A stretch of DNA of 64,000 bases from Microglena sp. YARC (lineage: Eukaryota > Chlorophyta > Chlorophyceae > Chlamydomonadales > Chlamydomonadaceae), in contig CM039466.1 of the NCBI GenBank assembly GCA_022414725.1, positions 10,651,756 through 10,715,755 on the forward strand, written 5' to 3'. Both the position numbers and the translations under genes were made by a program. Shown piece after piece: positions 1 through 11,300 of the stretch. The stretch's first letter is position 1. Every line of letters starts with the position of its first letter. The notes beneath the pieces were generated by a model. It made no database searches. It saw nothing but the letters and a program-made list of their open reading frames with translations, and had not been told where the DNA came from.

Positions 1-42
1 AATAAACGTATGAGTATACGTTCATACGTCGGCCCAACCCTA
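1..42. mobile_element. End of a hAT-like element (same family as 11556-12590)
   Basis: The first 42 bases are rich in CGTATG/CATACG and end in GGCCCAACCCTA. This matches the right end of the 1,035-bp hAT-like element at 11556-12590. The body lies outside the window, so only a terminus is visible. Confidence 0.6.
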
Positions 43-52
43 ATCATATATC

Positions 53-336
53 TTGGACGCACCAGCCCAAGCATCAGCAGAACTTCCATCACCACCACCA
101 CCACCACCACTACCACCTCCACCACCACCACCCCAACCACACCGTCTGCTTGCTGTCCCCCTTCACCACCACCACAATCACTCCTGAACGATAAGATAAT
201 GCATACGCACATAACATTCATAATAATACATCATATATTCATATCACAATAATTCATATCATCATAATCCACCATCATGTATATAATGAACAAGAGCAAT
301 CACTCCTTAACGCACCAGCCCAGTCACCAGCAGAAC
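53..336. repeat. CAC-type microsatellite and a copy of the exon-edge at 337
   Basis: A run of CAC/CCA triplets lies at about 88-142. Bases 57-92 (GCACCAGCCC followed by CAGCAGAACTTCC) resemble 312-345, the donor edge of the minus-strand exon ending at 337. No other coding signal is visible here. Confidence 0.45.
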
Positions 337-1940
337 CTTGACGGAAGTTGTCTGTTCGGAGTCTCTGATTCTCAAAGTAGGGCTGATGAGCCAAAGCCAT
401 GGAGGACAGGCTGGACACCACCAACAGGGTGGTAGCAGTGAAAAGCACCTGTTGGTTAGGTTTGGTTTGGTCAGGTCTAGTTGGTTTGGTTTGGTTTGGT
501 CTGGTTTGGTATATTGTGGTTTGGTTTGGTTGGTTTGGTTTGGTTCGGGCTGCTCAGTTTTGGTTTGGTTTGGTTTGATTTTCTTTGGTTTGGTTTGCTC
601 TTATTTGCTTTGCTCTTATTTCCTTCGCATTGATGACATGGTACATCAGCCTTCAGGCTGCTCACTGTCAGCAGGCGGCAAAAACGTGGTTAGTATAAAC
701 AATACTCCTACAGCACAATATTGAATACGTGATGCAATCACTTGGGCGTAGACAGGGTGTACATAGGGCACAGTCTATAGGTGCAATAGCTTGAATGCGA
801 CGATGATTTAATTATATTTAAAATCAAATGATCACTGTAGCACGAACTCAGGGCCCCCGTCGGTAAAACAATTGTTTGGGGTTCAGTTCATATATACTCT
901 TTTATTTTAAGCCCTACCACGGTTGGGCAAGTCCCTTTAGCCTATTTGGACTACCCCTGGACTGTAACATACATACATGGCAGATGGTAGGTGCACTAGC
1001 TTGGTTGTGCTTCCACTGATAGCCAGGCAGGGGAGCTAGCTTAAGCTGCTCGTAGCCCCAAAGCAGTGCAGTAGTGTTTATGCTGCCCATGTTTAATCCG
1101 CTTGCAGACTGTAAGCAGCCTGAAGGCTGTGTGAAACTGTGTATGTATGTTGTTACAGTCCAGGGGTAGACCAAACAGGCTTAAGGGACACGCCCAACCA
1201 TGGCAGGAGGGGCTATAACGAAAAAGCACAGCTACTCTATAGAGTCACCATCCTCTGAAGGCTGATAGACCATGCAGTCAAACACAAGCACGAATACAAA
1301 TAAAAACACAAATACAAACACAAACACAAACAAAAATAAAAACACAAACAAAATAAAGGCAGTAACCACCCACCCACCCACCTGGTAGGTAGGCAGTATA
1401 AAAGCAGTACCCATCCACCTTGTAGGCAGTGCAAAGGCATAACCCAACCACCTGGTTAGGCAGTTCAAAAACAGTTCCCAACCACCTTGTAGGCAGTATA
1501 AAAGCTGTACCCACCCACCCACCCACCTGGTAGGCAGTATAAAAGCAGTACCCAACCACCTGGTAGGCAGTAGACAAGCTGTACCCACCCACCCACCCAC
1601 CCACCTGGTAGGCAGTATAAAAGCAGTACCCAACCATCTGGTTCGGCAGTATAAAAGCAGTAACCACCCACCTGGTAGGTAGTATAAAAGCTGTACCCCA
1701 CCACTCACCCACCTGGTAGGCAGTATAAAAGCTGCACCCACCCACCCACCCACCTGGTAGGCAGTATAAAAGCAGTACCCAACCACCTGGTAGGCAGTAG
1801 ACAAGCTGTACCCACCCACCCACCCACCTGGTAGGCAGCGAATGTGGTGCTGTAGATGGGAGCCATGATACCAGTAGTGAATGATCGGCCGGGATTGGTA
1901 GATTGCGTGTGCCTGGCTGCTGTTAGTGGTGAAAATCCTC
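337..1940 (-). CDS. Unidentified gene, two internal exons, continues off the left edge
   Basis: Two exons are proposed on the minus strand: 1940-1828 and 448-337. The first follows an ACAAG acceptor and encodes about 38 residues ending TTGIMAPIYSTTFAAYQ. It stops at a CAG|GTGGGT donor. The second starts after an AACAG acceptor and reads 37 residues ending in ENQRLRTDNFRQ, with a CAAG|GTTCTG donor. Phases agree (0 between them; the second ends in phase 1). An upstream first exon might lie at 2240-2095 (starts MSPEPKKK), but its phase does not match, so it is unresolved. The 1.4-kb intron holds a donor-edge array, two R1 repeats and a TTTGG tract. I do not recognise the product. The gene would be divergent from the Hikeshi gene starting at 2694, perhaps sharing the 2241-2693 region as promoter. 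Confidence 0.4.
465..600. repeat. TTTGG pentamer tract
   Basis: Degenerate repeats of GGTTT/TTTGG lie just upstream (minus-strand sense) of the acceptor at 448. They read as a pyrimidine/purine-biased intron end rather than coding DNA. Confidence 0.8.
831..975 (+). mobile_element. Dispersed repeat R1, copy 1
   Basis: About 145 bp running from an ACTGTAGCACGAACTCAGGG-like start, through AACAATTGTTTGGGGTTCAG and GGGCAAGTCCCTTTAGCC, to CTGTAACATACATACA. The same order recurs at 1137-1235 (inverted), 15028-15095, 23870-24030, 31190-31336, 38065-38140 (inverted) and 45465-45600 (inverted). No terminal inverted repeat or coding capacity was found. Confidence 0.65.
1137..1235 (-). mobile_element. 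Dispersed repeat R1, inverted copy
   Basis: Starts GTATGTATGTT, then ACAGTCCAGGGGTAGACC and GGGACACGCCCAACCATGG, which is the reverse complement of the right half of the R1 copy at 831-975. The two copies face each other about 160 bp apart and could form a foldback. Confidence 0.6.
1370..1827 (-). repeat. Donor-edge tandem array (CTGCCTACCAG|GTGGGT units)
   Basis: About nine units of 36-50 bp, each with minus-strand TACTGCCTACCAGGTGG followed by GGGTAC and CTTTTATACTGCC. The unit repeats the last bases of the exon ending at 1828 (GCTGCCTACCAG) plus its GT donor. It therefore looks like tandem duplication across the exon-intron border. Confidence 0.75.
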
Positions 1941-2240
1941 CTTGTAAAAACGAGTGGTGGTAGTGGTGGAAAGGGTTTGAAAGGGGTGGTGGTGACACTG
2001 GTGTGTGCAAGTACTGCTGGTGGGGGGATGGGGAGCTGATGTCAACCGGGTTGGTTGGTTGGGTGTGTCTGAAACTTTCCCCACCTTTGATAACAGTGGT
2101 GTGGGTGGGTGGGTGGGTGGGGGATCAGTAGGCGTTAATGTGGCAGTCCTAGGAAGCTTGAAGGTGGAGGAAGGATAGCCGGAGGTATACGGTATAAGGA
2201 CAAGAGAGACGACGAGTTTTTTTTTCGGTTCCGGAGACAA

Positions 2241-2693
2241 CCTGGGAGCAGGGATCGTCCTTCCGTCAAGTTTCGGCTGTCCCGTCTAAATTTAGCATTG
2301 TCAGGGTTCAGTCCACGTCGACACTAGGGTTCCTTCCACGTCATAACCTGTCCTATGCCAGCGCAGCGGAACAGGGAGCAGCCTCGACCAACTTGAAAGG
2401 CGATTCGAGCACCGTGCATTTGAACTATTCGCGAAACTGATATTTGAAAGGAGACACAGATACGCTGAAAGCATCTCGATCTTGCTTCTATCTCGTCCTG
2501 CGTTATCGTGGTGCCCACAGGTGGTTACCGGCATGCTAAGTTGCCGATCTGTCGACTTCCAGAAATCTGAGTCATAGAATCCTTGATCGAATCCCTCCTG
2601 TTTTTTGCCGCTATCCGCGTGAACCACACTCAAGTTCTCGTCCCGCCCCCTTCGGCCTTCGCTATTAGTCGCTCTCTACTCGCTTGTTAACTG
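2241..2693. promoter_or_regulatory. Putative divergent promoter region
   Basis: Low-repeat sequence between the Hikeshi start at 2694 and the minus-strand gene to its left. I see no convincing TATA box. The call rests on position and on the contrast with the repeat-filled introns around it. Open frames of up to 110 codons on the minus strand here show no recognisable domain. Confidence 0.3.
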
Positions 2694-3004
2694 ATGAGCA
2701 TTGTAACCGCACCCCTCTTCGGTGCTTTCTTTGTCGGTCACTCCTACCCCATCACGGCGCATCACTTCACGCAAGTCGACGCAACGCATTGGGTAGGTCC
2801 TGAGATCTGGCTCGTTTGAATGCGCGTGTTTTAGATCGAGGCTTTAGCTGGTAGTGCATGTGGGCTTCGCATGTGGGTGCATGCACCGAGCGGTTGCGAC
2901 CGCTTCGGAAGGTTGTAGACTTCCTGGGACAAGGGTTACTGAGATGGGGTGGAGTGTGCGTGTGTGTCAGGAGGACGTGGTGTGTCTGCATGTGTGTAGG
3001 GGAG

Positions 3005-3055
<51 letters not shown>

Positions 3056-3589
3056 GGTATGTAGTGGGTGGGTGTACAGGGGGGTGGGGTGGGGTGGAGG
3101 GGTTGGAAGGGAGGGTGGTGTGTGTGTGTGTGGTGTGTATGTGTGTGTGTGTGGTGGGGGGGGGTGGGGGGTGGGGGGGGTGGGGGGGGCTGGCGTGGGG
3201 AAGAACATCTACATGCATGTCACATGCTGTGGGGCACTGTTTTAATGTGGTCCTTGTGCACAGGCTTGGATGCAGATCGTGGTCATAGCTTTTTTTTCAG
3301 CCACGAGAAGCAGGTTCTAGACAGCTCCTACGACTTCCTACCCAGCCAAACTTATAGCAACAAATTGCATCTGGAAGCCGACAAAATCATCTTCCCAGTG
3401 CTCGTGAAATCTTGGGGATTAGCCCAGTGGCTGGCTCAGGGAGCTGTCTAGCAGCTACTGCTTGTGGTGGAAAATCAAAACTATGGTGGAGGTGCTGATG
3501 TGCATGCATGGGTGGAGCATTCAACCATCTTGCATGTTACCAGTGGTATCTGTTGGTGCTGCTTGTGCGTGGGGTGATGCTGGTGATGG

Positions 3590-3645
<56 letters not shown>

Positions 3646-3681
3646 GCGACAACGACGATGCTGGTGATAATGATGGTAATG

Positions 3682-3732
<51 letters not shown>

Positions 3733-3846
3733 CTATTGCGCATGCATGCATGGGGGTGGAGCATGCAACCATCATGCATGTCACCAGTGGATGTTGGTGC
3801 TGTTTCTACGGGGTGTGACCATGGTGGTGATGATGATGATGATGAC

Positions 3847-3888
<42 letters not shown>

Positions 3889-3889
3889 A

Positions 3890-3934
<45 letters not shown>

Positions 3935-4017
3935 CTATTGCGCATGCATGCATGGGGATGGAGCATGCAACCATCATGCATGTCACCAGTGGATGTTGGT
4001 GCTGTTTCTACGGGGGG

Positions 4018-4082
<65 letters not shown>

Positions 4083-4233
4083 CGCATGCATGGGGTTGGA
4101 GTATTCAACCATCATGCATGTTACCAGTGGTAGCTGTTGGTGCTGTTTCTGCGGGGGGTGGCGATGATGATGCTGGTGGTGATGGTGATGGTGATGCTGG
4201 TGGTGATTACGATGATGATAATGATGATGATGG

Positions 4234-4276
<43 letters not shown>

Positions 4277-4298
4277 AATGATGACGATGATGATGATA

Positions 4299-4343
<45 letters not shown>

Positions 4344-4353
4344 GTGATGATGG

Positions 4354-4405
<52 letters not shown>

Positions 4406-4407
4406 GG

Positions 4408-4439
<32 letters not shown>

Positions 4440-4926
4440 CGCATGCATGTGGGTGGAGCATTCAACCATCATGCATGTCACCATTGGAAGATGTTGGTGC
4501 TATTTCTTCGGGGGGTGTCGATGGTGATGATGATGATGCTGGTGATGATGATGATGATGATGATGATGATGCGAATGCATGGGGGTGGAGCATGCAACCA
4601 TCATGCATGTCACCAGTGGAAGATGCTAATGCTGTTTCTGCGGGGGGTGACGATGGTGATGATGATGCTGGTGATGATGATGATGCTGCGAATGCATGGG
4701 GGTGGAGCATGCAACCATCATGCATGTCACCAGTGGAAGATGCTAATGCTGTTTCTGCGGGGGGTGACAATGGTGATGATGATGCTGGTGATGATGCTGG
4801 TGATGATGATGATGATGATGATGATGCGTATGCATGGGGGTGGAGCATTCAACCATCATGCATGTCATCAGTGGATGTTGGTGCTGTTTCTACGGGGGAT
4901 GATGCTGGTGATGATCATGATGCTGG

Positions 4927-4957
<31 letters not shown>

Positions 4958-5037
4958 GATGCCCATGCATGGGGTTGGAGTATTCAACCATCATGCATGT
5001 TACTAGTGGTATATGTTGGTGCTGTTTCTGCGGCGGC

Positions 5038-5091
<54 letters not shown>

Positions 5092-5294
5092 GATAATGAT
5101 GCTGGTGGTGGTGATGATGATGATGATGATGATGCGCATGCATGGGGATGGAGCATTCAACCATCATACATGTCACCAGTGGTAGATGTTCTTGCTGTTT
5201 CTGCATGGGGTGATGGCGATGATGATGATGATGATGCTGGTGGCAGTGATTATGATGATGCTGGTGGTAGTGATTATAATGATGCTGGTGGTGG

Positions 5295-5335
<41 letters not shown>

Positions 5336-8300
5336 CGCATGCATGGAGGGTGGAGCATGCTACCAGCGTGCAAGACACCAACGGTAGCTGTGTGTGCTAG
5401 TTTGGAGAGGATCATGGGCACTGGTGATGGGCCATGTATGGGTGAAAATAACTGTGTGGGTCCTGGGTATGGTGCCCTGTAGGGGTGGAGAAGTATGGGG
5501 GCCCTGTGGGGGTCCTGGGAATGGGGGCCTTGTGGGGGTCCTGGGTATGGGGGCCCTGTAGGGGTGGAGAAATGGTGCCCTGTGGGGGGTCCTGGGCATG
5601 GGGGCCCTGTAGGGGTGGATAAATATGAGAGGGACATGGGCATAGAGGAGGGGGCATGGTTAGGTTTTCATCACCCCCACCCCCACCACACACAAACACA
5701 CACACTAAACCTACCTACACAACAAACCCCACCTCAACTCCAACCCAAACCCAAACCCAAACCCAACCCAACCAGGTGCTAAACGTTCGCTCCTCTGTCC
5801 TGCCCAACTACTGGGACTAAAAAAGAGGTCTCCCTCTTCCACACCTACCCCACTCACCCCCCCACTCCCACCCCCACCCCTAACCCAACCCCAACCCCAA
5901 CCCCCAACAGGTGCAAGGCGTTTGCTCCTCTATCCTACCTTACTACTGGGACTTCAAAGAGGTCTCCCTCTTCCATACCTTCCCCCCCCCCCCCATTCAC
6001 CCCCCAACTCCCATCTCCACCCCCACCCCACCCCCACCCCCAAACCCCACCAGGTGCTAGACGTCTACTCCTCTGTCCTGCCCAACTACTGTGACTGAAA
6101 AAAAGGCCTCCCTCTTCCATACCTACCCCACCCACCCCCACTCACCCCCCCACTCCCACCTCCAACCCCAACCCTAACCCCAACCCCAACCCCACCAGGT
6201 GCTTGACGTTTGCTCCTCCGTCCTACTTTACTACTAAGACTTAAAAGAGGTCTCCCTCTTCCATACCTTCCCCCCCCCCCCCCCCCTAATTCACCCCCCA
6301 ACTTTCAACTTTACCCCCAAACCCAAACCCAAACCCAAACCCAAACCCCACCAGGTGCTAGACGTCTACTCCTCTGTCCTGCCCAACTACTGTGACTGAA
6401 AAAAAGGCCTCCCTCTTCCATACCTACCCCACCCACCCCCACTCACCCCCACTCCCACCTCCAACCCCAACCCCAACCCCAATCCTAACCCCACCCCTAA
6501 CCCAACCCCAACCCCAACCCCAACCCCAACCCCAACCCCAACCCCAACAGGTTCTAGACGTTTGCTCCTCCGTCCTGCCCAACTACTGGGATCTTAAAGA
6601 GGTCTCCCTCTTCCTTACGGGGCCCAACAGCCTAGACCCCAATGTAGCCTTGGGTCTGTATGTCAAAGTGGGACCTAGCGACTGGCTGTACCGCGGTTGC
6701 GTGCACAATGCCCACCCCTCTGAGGTGATGCCCTTGCAATGGCCTCCCACAGAGCAAGGCTGTGTTCAGCCTGGCCCGGGTGTGGTTCAACTGGGGGTGT
6801 CCATTGAGACAGGGGCGGAGATCACACAGAAGGAGGGGAGTAAGCTAGGGGAGAAGCAGGACTTTGCAAAACGAGTGGGCATGGATTTGTTCAGGTGGGT
6901 TGTTTGGGTCGGGGAGGTGGGTTAGCATGGGTTGGTCAGTCAGGTTGGTGTGGGTTGCACAGGGTGTGGCTCAACTGGGGGTGTCCATCGATCCAGAGTA
7001 GGGGATAAATCTGAAGGAGGTGAGTAAGCTAGGGGCGAAGCAGGACTTTGCAAAACGAGTGGGCATGGATTTGTTCAGGTGGGTTTCTTGTGTCGGGCAG
7101 GTAGGTTAGTTTGGCTTGAGTCTGGATGCAGTTAAACTAGGGTTTGTTCAGGTGGGTTGCTTGTGTCGGGCAGGTGGGTTAGTTTGGCTTGAGTCTGGAT
7201 GCAGTTAAACTAGGGTTTGCTCAGGTAAGTTGCTTGTGTCGGGCAGGTGGGTTAGTTTGGCTTGAGTCTGGATGCAGTTCAACTAGGGTTTTCTTTTGAG
7301 CCAAGGGCGGAGATCACTTAGAAGGAGGGGAGTAAGCTAGGGCGAAGCAGGTTTTTGCAAAATGAGGGGGCATGGATTTGTTCCGGTGGGTTAGCATGGG
7401 TTGGTCAGGCAGGTTGGTATGGGTTGCACAAGGTGTGGTTCAACTGGGGGTATCCATCGAGACGGGGGAGGGGATACATTAGAAGGAGGGGAGTAAGCTA
7501 GGGGGGAAGCAGGATTTTGTAAAACGAGTGGGCATGGGTTTGTTCAGGTGGTTGTTTTGTGTTGATCAGGTGCGAATGTATGGGTTGCTCAGGTGGATTT
7601 GTGTGGATCGGTAAGGCTGGTCAGTTTGGGTTGGTTTGGGTGCGAATCAATTAGGGTGTCCATTGAGCCTGAGAAGGAGATCATTCAGGAGGGGAGCAGG
7701 GTCGAGGCAGGCCTTCAGCTGCTAGGGGCGAAGCAGGATTTTGCGAAACGAGGGGGCATGGATTTGTCCAGGTCAGTTGGCGTGGGTTGGTCTGTTGGGT
7801 TGGCATGGGTTGCACAAGTGGCGTGGGTTGGTCTGTTGGGTTGGCATGGGTTGCACAAGTGGCGTGGGTTGGTCTGTTGGGTTGGCATGGGTTGCACAAG
7901 TGGCGTGGGTTGGTCTGTTGGGTTGGCATGGGTTGCACAAGTGGCGTGGGTTGGTCTGTTGGGTTGGCATGGGTTGCACAAGTGGTGTGGGTTGGTCTGT
8001 TGGGTTGGCATGGGTTGCACAAGTGGCGTGGGTTGGTCTGTTGGGTTGGCATGGGTTGCACAAGTGGTGTGGGTTGGTCTGTTGGGTTGGCATGGGTTGC
8101 ACAAGTGGCGTGGGTTGGTCTGTTGGGTTGGCATGGGTTGCACAAGTGGCGTGGGTTGGTCTGTTGGGTTGGCATGGGTTGCACAAGTGGTGTGGGTTGG
8201 TCTGTTGGGTTGGCATGGGCTGCACAAGTGGCGTGGGTTGGTCTGTTGGGTTGGCATGGGTTGCACAAGTGGAGTGGGGTGGCTTTTTGGCGGAGCCCCC

Positions 8301-11300
8301 TCTTCAAGGGGGCGTGAGCCCCCATGTTTACCCATTTGTCCGTTTGTCCGACCGAAAAAGAAAAAAAAACTTGAAGCCCGACACGTCAGCCAACGGTCGC
8401 GTAACTAACTCGCTTCGGCCAGCTCCATTGTTGCCACCTTTTGTTCCGTTGCCAACACACTCCGCCAATTTTTCGCGTCGCTTGCGACGCTGCATAGGAC
8501 TTGTTCTTTGTCGATCTGGTGAGTTTTTCTGGGTCGGTTAGGCAGCTTTGTATGGTTGGGTCTTGTGGATTTTTCTGGCTTGGTCAGGCAGGTTTGATTT
8601 TTCTGGATTGGTCAGTCATTGGGGGATTTCTGGCTTGGTCTGGCAGGTTTGTACTGGTGGGTCATTGGGGGATTTCTGGCTTGTTCTGGCAGGTTTGTAT
8701 TGGTGGGTCATTGGGGGATTTCTGGCTTGGTCTGGCAGGTTTGTATTGGTGGTTCGTTGGGGGATTTCTGGCTTGGCCAGGTTGTTAAGTGTGTTGTTTT
8801 GCGTTAGTTAGGTGGTTTTCTTATAGGTAACTTGTGGGTATGTATGGTTACTTATGAGTGACGTGTGTGTACTTATGAGTGACTTGTGGGTACTTCTGAG
8901 AGGCTTGTGGGCAATTATGAGTGACTTGTGGGTACTTGTGGGGAACCTGGGGGTAATGAGACGTGAGAATGCCTGACGAGGCGTGATTTTAAGGGGGGCC
9001 CGTCTTACGGCAGGAGAGAACGGGCTGCTACTTATCTGGACAAAGCTACCATGGCGGTTGACAGCGACCGCGAACACTTAAGCACAACCTTAGGAATTCG
9101 AACCCAGCACCTTCTTTGGTCTAATGAAATGATCAACAATTGAACCATTTGTCTAAACGAGATGATTTGATAACTTATGGATGCTTGTGGCCTGCTTGTG
9201 GGTACTTCTGAGTAGGGAACGGCAAATCATATGATGTTGACCAAAGAGGAGTATGATATCATATGATATCATACAAAATCATATTATTTCATATCATATG
9301 ATATGATGCCCCAGGCCAAAGTTACCTAGTCAGACTGCCGGCATCATATGATATCATATGATGAAATGATATCATATGATATCATATTGCCGTCCCCTAC
9401 TTATGAGTAACTCAGCTCAGCATACAGCAACACCCAACCACATTATTCTCCCTGCAAATTATAGCGATCCCGATTCGGACGAAAGCAGGTGCGGGGTCCT
9501 ATCAGGTTGCTGGTTCGAACCCCATCAAGGTCACCTGGGCCCTCCCGGAGGGTCGTCGACCGGCATGGTTACTGGACTTTAGGTGTGATGTAAGCCCGTC
9601 CATCGCATACTTACAAGCCGGTTCCCTTAATACCACGTCCGTAGAAGTGTCATTGTGACCTATCTTGGAAGTTGAGATTTATTTTTATTTATTTATTGGG
9701 CACGTGTGGCCTGCTTGTGGGTACTTATGAGTAACTCAGCTCAGCACACAGCAGCACCCAACCACACTGTTCTCCCTGCAGATTTATGGAAAGCTTTCAA
9801 ACGTCGGCGACACCGGAGCACATTATTATTCCTGCCAACGGACTGGACAAGTAAGTGCCATGCGATGGTAACAGAGTAGCGTATCTAACCACCCCACCTT
9901 GCATGCATACCATGCCACCGCATTACTATACCTGCCAAGGGACTGGACAATAAGTGCCATGCGATGGTAACAGAGTAGCTTATCTAACCACCCCACCTTG
10001 CATGCATACCATGCCACCGCATTACTATACCTGCCAAGGGACTGGACAATAAGTGCCATGTGATGGTAACAGAGTAGTGTATCATACCACCACACCTTAC
10101 ATGCATACCATGCCACCACATGATTATTCCTGCCAAGGGACTAAGCAAGTAAGTGGCATGCGATGATAACAGAGTAGCGTATCATACCACCACACCTTAC
10201 AAAAAAACAAATGCGTCTAATGTGTTGGTAACAGTGTGGAATATCATACCATACCACCATACCTTCAACAACAAAAAAATGAGTCTAATGTGTTGGTAAC
10301 AGTGTGGAATATCATACCATACCACCATACCTTCAAAAACAACAAATGAGTCTAATGTGTTGGTAACAGTGTGGAATATCGTACCAAACCACCATACCTT
10401 ACAAAAAAACAAATGAGTCTAATGTGTTGGTAACAGTGTGGAATAGCATACCACAGTACCATATGTTACCATGTGTGTGATGCCTAATGTGATGGAAACA
10501 GTGTAGTGTAGCGTACCCTACCATAGCATACCATACCACCGTACCATATGTTACTATGTGCGTGATGCCTGATGTGATGGAAGCAGTGTAGCATACCCAA
10601 TCATATCATGGCGTATCATAGCATAGCATATCATATCATATCATAGATATATAGATAGATATAATATCGTACCTTACCACCATACCATATGTCACCATAT
10701 GTTAGATGCCTGATGTGATATAAACAGTGTAACATACCATACACACTACTCCACCATACCAAACAACTACACCATTACATAACAAACCACAATATAATAT
10801 CATACCATACCACTGTACCATATGTTACCATATGTGTGATGCCTGATACGATGGAAACAGTGTAGAATACCCGACCATATCATATCATATCATATCACAC
10901 CACCGTACCACTACACCATAACATACCATCATACCATATCATACCATACCATACCACCGTACCACTACACCATACCATACCACCATACCACCATACCACC
11001 ATGCCATTTCATATCATACCACCGTACGTTATGTTACCATGCGTGTGATGCCTGATACGATGGAAACAGTGTAGAATACCCGACCATATCATATCATATC
11101 ATATCATATCATATCATATCATATCATATCATATCATATCATATCATATCATATCATATCATATCATTACCACCGTACTACTACACCATAACATACCACC
11201 ATACCACCATACCATATCATACCATACCACCATATGTTACCATGTGTGTGATGCCTGATGTGATGGAAACAGTACCATACCATACCACTACACCATAACA

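Noticed and set aside
3508..5185. Open frames of up to 479 codons across the GAT repeats
   Set aside because: They translate to poly-Asp, poly-Met, poly-Ser or poly-His and exist in several frames on both strands, as expected from a stop-free triplet repeat.
7593..8541. Overlapping 150-270-codon frames on both strands
   Set aside because: All are produced by a 41-bp repeat without stops; none has a recognisable domain.
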